A DNA stretch of 27,499 bases. Source: CAZPCZ01 sp964585225 (GTDB taxonomy: Bacteria; Patescibacteriota; Patescibacteriia; JACPHY01). The stretch covers positions 1 to 27,499 of the forward strand of contig CAZPCZ010000009.1 in assembly GCA_964585225.1 (NCBI GenBank), given 5' to 3'. The notes under the pieces were generated by a model. It did no database searches. It was not told where the DNA came from and saw only the letters and a program-made list of their open reading frames with translations. Below, piece after piece: positions 1-5,681 of the stretch. The position numbers were made by a program, and so were the translations under genes. Each line of letters begins with the position of its first letter. Position 1 is the stretch's first letter.

Positions 1-684
1 ACCGAGATCCTTTTTGATTATCTTCTCATCCAATGCTCCGATCCGATCCATCAGGTCCTGAAGCGAAGTCTCAATGTTGTACATCCTGACCTTGCGATTG
101 ATCATGTCCCAGTTCAGCTCCACACCTTTTCCAAGCATGAACCAAAGATCATATACGTCACGCCCCTTTGAGCGCACTAAGAAGGCACGAATTTTTTCGG
201 CGAGCACCTCCGGCCAATCCATGTGCCGCACTATCGGCTGGGGAGCAATCGGAAAGTCGGTCTCAAGCACGGTCTGCTTCTGGGTCTCCGATTTTTCACG
301 AAGCGAGAAATCGAGGTGGATGTTGAGCGGATACTTCATGCCTTGCGGCTGATAGCTCAAAATACCGGTATAAGAACTCATGCCCCCATCGGCTCTCTTG
401 AACCTTACGCTTGGGACGATGAAGCCGACCTTTTTGATCGTCTCGTTCACTACCACATCAAGCTCACGAGCCGTAAGCTCGGCGGTGAAATCGAGATCCT
501 CGGAAAAACGATTGGATTTCAAAAGAAGTCGGATGGCGGTACCGCCCTTGAAGTAGATCTTCCGACCTTCTCTTGAGCTGTAGAGAATACTCAAAAAGAC
601 AATTTGAATATACTCACGGATAACCGTGAAAGCATCAATGGCGAGCCGTTTGGAAAATTCCTGGACCTGGTCTTCAGAAATCAT
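1..684 (-). CDS. abiEii: AbiEii-type nucleotidyltransferase toxin, 3' part beyond the window
   Basis: This is the toxin half of a type IV toxin-antitoxin (abortive infection AbiE) pair. The frame is open over 228 codons from an ATG at 684 to the left edge, so the C-terminus is missing. Near residues 46-65 it has the nucleotidyltransferase signature FKGGTAIR followed by RFSEDLDF, giving GG(T) and the D-x-D metal ligands. A second conserved block, AEKIRAFLVRSKGRDVYDLW, lies at about 162-181. Its ATG overlaps the stop of the upstream antitoxin as ATGA (681-684), so the two are translationally coupled. AbiEii proteins are GTP- or NTP-using transferases that stop growth when the antitoxin is lost. 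The DNA is visibly AT-richer than most of the window, suggesting recent transfer. Family assignment is firm; activity is inferred. Confidence 0.9.
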   Translation of the reverse strand, partial: MISEDQVQEFSKRLAIDAFTVIREYIQIVFLSILYSSREGRKIYFKGGTAIRLLLKSNRFSEDLDFTAELTARELDVVVNETIKKVGFIVPSVRFKRADGGMSSYTGILSYQPQGMKYPLNIHLDFSLREKSETQKQTVLETDFPIAPQPIVRHMDWPEVLAEKIRAFLVRSKGRDVYDLWFMLGKGVELNWDMINRKVRMYNIETSLQDLMDRIGALDEKIIKKDLG

Positions 685-1262
685 AGATTTATAGAGGCGA
701 AATATTTCCTAAACGCCCGATTGGAAATCTTCAACGCAAGCTCGTTCACTTTATCCTTATTGATTGCTTCGACATTCAATTCCTCGATAGACAACGAACC
801 TCTGCCGAGGGCAACGAAGAACATGGCATCGATTAATGCTTTTTCGGGAGTGGCAATTAAAAACCGATCTAATTTCTGATAGTCGGAAAAATATTTGAGA
901 TCGAGATGGGAGTACGAAAATTTCTTGCCATCATCCTCGATCACCGTCGCGAGCTTTGTCGTTACTGAAGTAATCTCTTGGGGGGTCTGCACTAAGATGC
1001 CGTAGTAATTCAGGGCAGAATAAAGCGAAATATACGAAGGCCAGTAGAGCACATTCGCCAGCTCAAAATCAGAAGGCTTATTTGCAGTGAGGTAGTAATA
1101 CCCTTTTGAGATTCTCATGATGACGTTTGCGCTGATGAGCCCCCGGATTTGCTTGTTCAGTGTATTGGAATTCCCCACGCCAAAAAGATTCCTCAAATCT
1201 GAGGTGCTAAATATTTTTTTGCCGCTTTTTTGCAATATTTGGCTGGCTTCAATTTTCTTCAT
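681..1262 (-). CDS. abiEi: AbiEi-type antitoxin / winged-helix autorepressor
   Basis: A 193-aa protein that opens with a winged-helix DNA-binding region (about residues 5-60, containing the TSDLRNLFG stretch and the GYYYL wing). It ends with the AbiEi C-terminal domain, where the family's conserved ATPEKALIDA segment is visible near residues 137-146. AbiEi proteins neutralise AbiEii without stable complex formation and repress their own operon by binding inverted repeats upstream. The gene lies directly upstream of the toxin with a 4-nt overlap, the canonical order. It is AT-rich like the toxin. A putative operator overlaps its promoter (see 1266-1331). Confidence 0.88.
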   Translation of the reverse strand: MKKIEASQILQKSGKKIFSTSDLRNLFGVGNSNTLNKQIRGLISANVIMRISKGYYYLTANKPSDFELANVLYWPSYISLYSALNYYGILVQTPQEITSVTTKLATVIEDDGKKFSYSHLDLKYFSDYQKLDRFLIATPEKALIDAMFFVALGRGSLSIEELNVEAINKDKVNELALKISNRAFRKYFASINL

Positions 1263-1265
1263 ACA

Positions 1266-1331
1266 TGTACCCGAAATGATTACATTGCCTATCCTACCCT
1301 TAATGGTACACTATAACTAATATATACGCAA
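1266..1331 (-). promoter_or_regulatory. Promoter and probable AbiEi operator
   Basis: Reading on the minus strand, TTGCGT (1326-1331) is 17 bp from TACCAT (1303-1308). The hexamer TGTACC (1266-1271 on plus) and its complement GGTACA (1305-1310) form a perfect inverted repeat 33 bp apart, one arm covering the -10. AbiEi repressors are known to bind such repeats, so autoregulation is likely; the exact operator is inferred. Confidence 0.5.
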
Positions 1332-1574
1332 GGCGCAGCTTGTAGTTCACCATCCATGCGATCCCTTCGCATATCAACGAGTTGGCCAAAATGACGCTCG
1401 CTTCCCGCCAGAGGCGGGCAGGCGCTCGCTCTGCAATCCTCGCGCTGCTCGGACTGCACATTTTGGTCAATGGGCGACGAAGTCGCGTAAACCTTTGGAG
1501 CCGAACGAAAACAGCCCCCTTGAGAGGGGACGTTTTCATGTCGTGATCCCGTGCTTGTACATCGCGGAAGTCGA
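1332..1574. other. Gene-free stretch with a short palindromic hairpin
   Basis: No convincing coding frame on either strand. It contains CCCGCC-AGA-GGCGGG at 1404-1418, a hairpin of the same style as those at 21321 and 22587, and the terminator at 1514-1531. The right-hand part is the downstream region of the STAS-like gene. Confidence 0.5.
1514..1531 (-). terminator. Rho-independent terminator of the STAS-like gene
   Basis: On the minus strand GTCCCCT-CTCA-AGGGGGC forms a 7-bp stem (one G-U) followed by TGTTTTC. It lies 44 bp after the stop codon at 1575. Confidence 0.6.
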
Positions 1575-1856
1575 TCACGTCGCTGAAGATTGGCCAATCG
1601 CCTTGAGCGTCAGGTTCACAGAAGGGTTATCGGATGGCAGGAGCACGACGCGCGCGCCGTACTTTGTGTGCAATCTCGGAAAGAACTCCTCTGCCCATGA
1701 TGGGGTAAGGACATCAAGGCCCGAAAAGTCAACCTCGATGCCTTCCGACGGTGGAAGCTGGTGGAGCACGTTCGCGTCCAATGCCGCAAACGCCTCACGT
1801 CCAGCAGGACGAGAGACGAGCGAGGTTCCAAATTGCCTTGCAATGCTAATCCGCAT
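1575..1856 (-). CDS. STAS-like (DUF4325-type) domain protein
   Basis: A 93-aa protein if started at the ATG at 1856; a GTG at 1883 in the same frame is an alternative. It begins MRISIARQFG, continues with SRPAGREAF, and has the core IEVDFSGLDVLTPSWAEEFF. This is the pattern of STAS-like DUF4325 proteins, relatives of anti-sigma-factor antagonists. Such proteins are usually encoded just after a GHKL-type ATPase, as here (1987-2277), and the pair is thought to act like an anti-sigma/antagonist switch; the target is unknown. The first codons lie inside the 55-bp sequence repeated across the scaffold gap, so the 5' end is less certain than the rest. Confidence 0.65.
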   Translation of the reverse strand: MRISIARQFGTSLVSRPAGREAFAALDANVLHQLPPSEGIEVDFSGLDVLTPSWAEEFFPRLHTKYGARVVLLPSDNPSVNLTLKAIGQSSAT

Positions 1857-2041
1857 ATCGGTAGACCATCGCACAGTACGCACCCCNNNNNNNNNNNNNN
1901 NNNNNNNNNNNNNNNNNNNNNNNNNNNNNNNNNNNNNNNNNNNNNNNNNNNNNNNNNNNNNNNNNNNNNNNNNNNNNNNNNNNNNNATTGCCTTGCAATG
2001 CTAATCCGCATATCGGTAGACCATCGCACAGTACGCACCCC
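1832..2041. other. Assembly gap: 100 N flanked by identical 55-bp copies
   Basis: Positions 1887-1986 are exactly 100 N. The 55 bp before it (1832-1886) and after it (1987-2041) are identical base for base. A round 100-N placeholder between ends sharing a k-mer-sized overlap is typical of a scaffolder failing to merge overlapping contigs. If so, the true sequence is 155 bp shorter. A genuine repeat with missing DNA between is the alternative. Any reading frame crossing the Ns is meaningless. Confidence 0.9.
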
Positions 2042-2277
2042 TCAAACCAACATCCCATGAGATCAGGCCACGCAGCAACATTGTGTGCAAAGCAGTTGTC
2101 GCCAACTTCACCGAGCACGCTCGCCACGAGCGGAAGGTTGGTGTCGACGACCCCTTCGGCTCGGACATACGGAACAAACTTCTCGAATCGTCCATGCCAA
2201 TCGCTATCATTGCGACAGTAGTATGCAGCAGGTGGCTCCACCGGAGCCAAGGCTGCTGCCCACTCGAACGCCGTCAT
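1987..2277 (-). CDS. GHKL/histidine-kinase-type ATPase fragment, broken at the scaffold gap
   Basis: From the ATG at 2277 the frame gives an N-terminal helix region, then LPLVASVLGEVGDNCFAHN at about residues 49-67. That matches the N-box (E-x-x-x-N) of GHKL ATPases that pair with STAS-like proteins, and is followed by WPDLMGCWFEG. The later glycine boxes of the ATP pocket are absent because the frame enters the duplicated 55 bp and the N gap. After collapsing the duplication the frame runs out of register with the STAS-like gene, so sequence may be missing. The ATG is doubtful because the predicted -10 box overlaps it; a start slightly downstream, such as the TTG at codon 10, may be used. 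Confidence 0.5.
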
Positions 2278-2304
2278 ACTATTTCAGCGTACTCGCGTTG
2301 TCAA
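2276..2304 (-). promoter_or_regulatory. Promoter of the ATPase/STAS-like pair
   Basis: Minus-strand TTGACA (2299-2304), 17 bp, TAGTAT (2276-2281). The -10 overlaps the first ATG of the ATPase frame, which argues for a leaderless transcript or a later start. Confidence 0.55.
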
Positions 2305-2333
2305 TGGACCGCAAGAGTCGGAGAGGCGGACCA

Positions 2334-3740
2334 TCACGACACCGCACCTGCGTCCTCACGCCGGAGCTGGATCCCCCGCTCGGCGAGGCGGGCGGCGGTG
2401 AGGGCGATACCGAGGGGGAGCCAGAGCTTGGAGACGAAGTACGAGGTGTTGAAGAGCTGGAAGACGATGCTCCCCGCCGCAGAGAGCAGGAGTGCGAGGA
2501 GGATGAGTCGCCAGTGTTCAGTAATGGCGGACATACGGTACACCCGAACGATGTACCCGATGATGGATGCGAGGAGCGCGAGGAACGCAATGAGCCCAAG
2601 GGCGCCGGTCTCTGCGAGGAGTTTTTGGACGAGTCCATGCGCCTCCTGTGGTTGACCGAAATCTCCGACGTACCAGCGATCCCGACTCACCGCTTCGATG
2701 AACGTCCCAACCCCCGCCCCAACGAACGGGTGCTCCTGGAATTGCGCGAGTGCGATCTCCGTGAGGCGAATACGATTGATGTTGGAGCTTCGCGCAATGG
2801 TGCTCATCGAGAATACGCCGACCGCGAGCACCGCGATGGCGATGGCCGGAGCGGCGAGCGTAGCAATTCGCCGCCAGGACATCCCGCGGTCACGCGCGAC
2901 GGCGACGAGGAGCACGAGACCCTCGACGGCGAGCGTGAGCCAGCCGTTGCGAGAGAACGTGAGGAGCGTGACGAGGGAGAGGACGGCCGTCCCCACGACG
3001 TACCAACGCCGCAATCGCTCATGCGCGAACGCGGCGAGAACGATGCCGATCGGAATGATACTCACGAGGACTTCAGCGATGAGATTGTGGTTCGTGCCGA
3101 GCGGCGTGGTCCCGAACACGGCAATCGGTACCGCGCGGCGGAACACGCCGGGTTCCGGCGGGAATACGAGCGACCATACCCCCATCGCCGCAGCCGCGAT
3201 GCCGACGACGAATAGGAGTCGGAACGTGGTGAAGAGTCGTCGCGGAGTGTCCACCACGACGACGGGCAGCACGATGAACATGAGGTAGAAGAATGTGAGC
3301 GGGCGGAGAAGGTACTTCACTCCGAGGGCGAGGTGCTCGACGTTGGTGAGTGAGAATGCGGCCACGACGATGAAGAGGAGAAAGGGGAGGAGGCCGGGGA
3401 GACGAAGTGAAGAGTGAAGCGTGAAGCGTGAAGAGTGGCCGAGGCGGAGTCGTTTGGTCACGGACCGGAGGATGACCCCAACAAAGGTGAGCATGGCGAA
3501 GAGGTCGACGTAGGGGATGTTGATCTCCCTCCCGATGAAGAGCTGGAGGTAGATGAAGGGGTAGCTCAGCACGACGAGCGACCAACCGAACATGGGCCGC
3601 ACGGCGAACAGCGCGACGATCGCGGTGGTGGCGAGGACTGCGAGCGTTGAGAGGCCAGGGAGCGCAATCGCAACCGCCCCCGCGACCAACGCGGGGGCGA
3701 GTACTGGCCAAATACTTTGGTTACGCAATGGGTTGCGCAT
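2334..3740 (-). CDS. O-antigen ligase / Wzy-polymerase-like multispanning membrane protein
   Basis: A 468-aa protein starting at the ATG at 3740; the frame is open further upstream, but that part is the shadow of the radical SAM gene. It is almost entirely hydrophobic, with about ten membrane segments. It has features of the Wzy_C/O-antigen ligase superfamily: TNHNLIAEVL, LTFSRNGWLTLAV near the middle, EHPFVGAGVGTF before the large loop, and EAHGLVQKLLAETGALGL after it. Such proteins transfer or polymerise lipid-linked polysaccharide outside the cytoplasmic membrane. The start overlaps the end of the radical SAM gene by 20 nt, indicating coupling and a shared role in surface glycan assembly. 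A cytoplasmic loop contains residues encoded by a GTGAAG-rich tandem repeat (3404-3438). Ligase and polymerase cannot be told apart from sequence alone. Confidence 0.8.
   Translation of the reverse strand: MRNPLRNQSIWPVLAPALVAGAVAIALPGLSTLAVLATTAIVALFAVRPMFGWSLVVLSYPFIYLQLFIGREINIPYVDLFAMLTFVGVILRSVTKRLRLGHSSRFTLHSSLRLPGLLPFLLFIVVAAFSLTNVEHLALGVKYLLRPLTFFYLMFIVLPVVVVDTPRRLFTTFRLLFVVGIAAAAMGVWSLVFPPEPGVFRRAVPIAVFGTTPLGTNHNLIAEVLVSIIPIGIVLAAFAHERLRRWYVVGTAVLSLVTLLTFSRNGWLTLAVEGLVLLVAVARDRGMSWRRIATLAAPAIAIAVLAVGVFSMSTIARSSNINRIRLTEIALAQFQEHPFVGAGVGTFIEAVSRDRWYVGDFGQPQEAHGLVQKLLAETGALGLIAFLALLASIIGYIVRVYRMSAITEHWRLILLALLLSAAGSIVFQLFNTSYFVSKLWLPLGIALTAARLAERGIQLRREDAGAVS
3404..3438. repeat. In-frame imperfect tandem repeat
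   Basis: A run of GTGAAGAGTGAAGCG-type units inside the ligase gene, encoding HSSRFTLHSSLR in a loop between membrane segments. Similar low-complexity DNA occurs at 26844-26877. Confidence 0.7.
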
Positions 3741-4836
3741 GGGAAGTGATCGGCGACAGGGCCACGGGGTGACCACCGCCAGACTTCCCCACCATTGTAG
3801 CGAGTTTCTGCCGAATAATCCACGCGATGACACGCACTGCGTTCCGGCGAATCGCCGTCCGTGCGGTGCAGACCATCCAGTACGGCCGCTGCCAGCGCCG
3901 GACGAGGTCGCGTGCCTTCCTCGCAGCGTCACTGTCCCAGAGCGCCGCAAACGTCGTGGCCTCCGTGATGCTTCCCATTGGAGCGGGGTGGACGACGGAT
4001 GGGTACACGATGCCGAATGGGTCGAGGAAGAACGATGCGGTTCCCGCGCGCGACGGGAGCACCTGCATGTTTTCAAGCGCGAGGCGCTTCAAGCCATTCG
4101 TAAAGTACGCACGGACCCACGACTTCGGATCCCAACGTCGGAGCTCTCGCGCGATGACCGTGTCGAACTCGTGAGCGACCGCCTCGACCGACGCGCGGCG
4201 CTCAATCTGCCCGCCAAAAGTGGACTTGGCCACATTGAGGCGGACTTGCTTTCCGCCGAAGTAGAAGTCCGAGCTCTGCGCGTACGCGCACGTGAACTGG
4301 ACGCCCTCCGCGCGTGCGAGGTCATACACCTTCGTCATGTGCTCGACATTCTGCTCACTCATCGTGTAGGCGATCCCGAGGTCCTTGACGCCGAGCGCCT
4401 TGAGCGCGCGCAGCGTCGCGAGGTCCTTCTCGAGCGCCTGCGGGATCCGCCGGACACGCTCGTGCATGTCTCCGACTCCATCAATGGAGATGCGGATACC
4501 GAGGGCAAGGTAGAACGCGAGGATGGCGCGCACACGTTTCACGGTGAGATCCGTGAGAAAGCCATTCGTTGAAATCGTGATGTGCGCCTTCGGACACGTC
4601 TCATGGAGCACGCGAACGATATCAACGATCTGCGGATGGAGGAACGGCTCTCCACCGCTCACGTTGATATCACGGAGTGTTGCAGGGAGCTTCCGGTAGT
4701 CATCGAGCGTCACCGTCGGCTTCCGTGTTTCCTTCCAGAAATCGCACATCGTGCACTTTGAATTGCAGATGTACGTGACCGCGACGACGCAGTCGGTCGG
4801 AAGACGCGTCTTCAGTTTGCGGCTGTATACGGTCAT
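3721..4836 (-). CDS. Radical SAM protein, SPASM-like, probably for surface glycan or lipid modification
   Basis: A 371-aa protein from the ATG at 4836. The [4Fe-4S] motif CNSKCTMC is at residues 24-31 and the SAM-binding GGEP at about 61-64, followed by the TIM-barrel segments STNGFLT and RISIDG. The C-terminal part has a degenerate SPASM-like region, with YPSVVHPAPMGSI and MVCTARTAIRRN carrying a single clear cysteine. Family members generate a 5'-deoxyadenosyl radical; the substrate cannot be read here. The 20-nt overlap with the O-antigen-ligase-like gene suggests a sugar or lipid precursor of a surface polymer. No good Shine-Dalgarno precedes the ATG, but this start places the cluster at the usual distance from the N-terminus. 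Confidence 0.85.
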   Translation of the reverse strand: MTVYSRKLKTRLPTDCVVAVTYICNSKCTMCDFWKETRKPTVTLDDYRKLPATLRDINVSGGEPFLHPQIVDIVRVLHETCPKAHITISTNGFLTDLTVKRVRAILAFYLALGIRISIDGVGDMHERVRRIPQALEKDLATLRALKALGVKDLGIAYTMSEQNVEHMTKVYDLARAEGVQFTCAYAQSSDFYFGGKQVRLNVAKSTFGGQIERRASVEAVAHEFDTVIARELRRWDPKSWVRAYFTNGLKRLALENMQVLPSRAGTASFFLDPFGIVYPSVVHPAPMGSITEATTFAALWDSDAARKARDLVRRWQRPYWMVCTARTAIRRNAVRVIAWIIRQKLATMVGKSGGGHPVALSPITSHAQPIA

Positions 4837-4885
4837 ATCGTCGGAACTGTAGCACGCCGCGCACGAAACGTCAATAGCCTTCGCC

Positions 4886-4914
4886 TTGACGTTGCGATGA
4901 GCACGTGCTACGGT
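4886..4914 (+). promoter_or_regulatory. Promoter of the M48 protease gene
   Basis: TTGACG (4886-4891), 17 bp, TACGGT (4909-4914), 32 bp upstream of the start codon. Confidence 0.65.
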
Positions 4915-4945
4915 ACGCACGTCCTTTTGAAGGGAGACAACGAAC

Positions 4946-5638
4946 ATGCGAGATCGAACCATCGCGGTGCTCACCGTCGCGATACTCGCGAATGGCTGCG
5001 CAACGACCGAGTACATGCACGTGCGTATGAGCGAGAACCATGCGCTCCAGCGACGCGTGGTCCGACTCGGGGAGGTGCTCAGTGGTATCGCTTGCCGAAC
5101 GTACGATTGCAGTGGCACCGAGTGGCGCTTCGTCGTACTTGATCAGAACCCGTTCGGCGCGATCGCGAGCCATGACGGTATCATCGCGGTCGATGCCGGA
5201 CTCGCCGGCACGCTCCGGATCGATGAGCTCGCGTGGCTGCTCGGCCATGAGATCGGACACGTCGTTCGACGACACGGCGGGCGTGGGAACCGCGCGAGCG
5301 CGACCGGCGGCGGCGTCGTGCTCGTCGGAACGCTCGCGACGATCCCGTTCGCACCATGGTGGGTGCCGCTCGGCATCTTCTTCGGTGGTGACGCGGTCCG
5401 CGAAGTGTCGGTGGCCGCGTACAGCCGATCCCTCGAAGAGGAGGCCGACGCGTTCGGCGTGTGGCTGACGATCGCTGCCAGCTACCCGTCGGATGCCGGT
5501 GAACGCGCGCTCACGCGCATCCATGAGGGTGCACGACACCGACAGCCGTGGTTCTCGGTCACGCTGCTCGCAACGCACCCGGACCTCGAAGACCGTATCG
5601 CGTTCGTCCAACGCGAGGCCGCGCGATACGAAAGGTGA
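4946..5638 (+). CDS. M48-family metalloprotease lipoprotein
   Basis: A 230-aa protein. The N-terminus RDRTIAVLTVAILANGC is a lipoprotein signal with a lipobox cysteine at residue 18, so it should be anchored on the outer face of the membrane. The zinc motif HEIGH (about residues 101-105) is followed by the third ligand in SLEEEADAFGVW (about 154-165), the standard M48 (HtpX/Ste24/BepA-like) layout. A glycine-rich hydrophobic stretch lies between. AAGGGAG stands 9-10 nt before the ATG. The gene is short for the family, with no TPR tail, and has its own promoter and terminator. A role in turnover of misfolded envelope proteins is inferred from relatives. Confidence 0.88.
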   Translation: MRDRTIAVLTVAILANGCATTEYMHVRMSENHALQRRVVRLGEVLSGIACRTYDCSGTEWRFVVLDQNPFGAIASHDGIIAVDAGLAGTLRIDELAWLLGHEIGHVVRRHGGRGNRASATGGGVVLVGTLATIPFAPWWVPLGIFFGGDAVREVSVAAYSRSLEEEADAFGVWLTIAASYPSDAGERALTRIHEGARHRQPWFSVTLLATHPDLEDRIAFVQREAARYER

Positions 5639-5645
5639 AAGGTAA

Positions 5646-5672
5646 GCCCCCGCTCCAGGTTGGAGCGGGGGC
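5646..5672. terminator. Bidirectional terminator between convergent genes
   Basis: GCCCCCGCTCC-AGGTT-GGAGCGGGGGC, a perfect 11-bp stem, 7 nt after the M48 stop and 9 nt beyond the MopE-like stop. Confidence 0.85.
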
Positions 5673-5681
5673 CTCTTGCAT

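Noticed and set aside
1616..2038. Frames running through the N stretch
   Set aside because: Translation across 100 N is an artefact; only the parts on each side were considered.
2334..4076. Extended start of the O-antigen-ligase-like frame at 4076
   Set aside because: The extra 112 residues are an Arg/Ser-rich shadow of the radical SAM gene; the hydrophobic protein begins at 3740.
4530..4550. parS-like word GTTTCACGGTGAG
   Set aside because: Matches only part of TGTTTCACGTGAAACA, is not palindromic and lies inside the radical SAM gene, far from parAB.
3721..5118. Extended start of the radical SAM frame at 5118
   Set aside because: The upstream part is antisense to the M48 gene and crosses its promoter; the family N-terminus begins at 4836.
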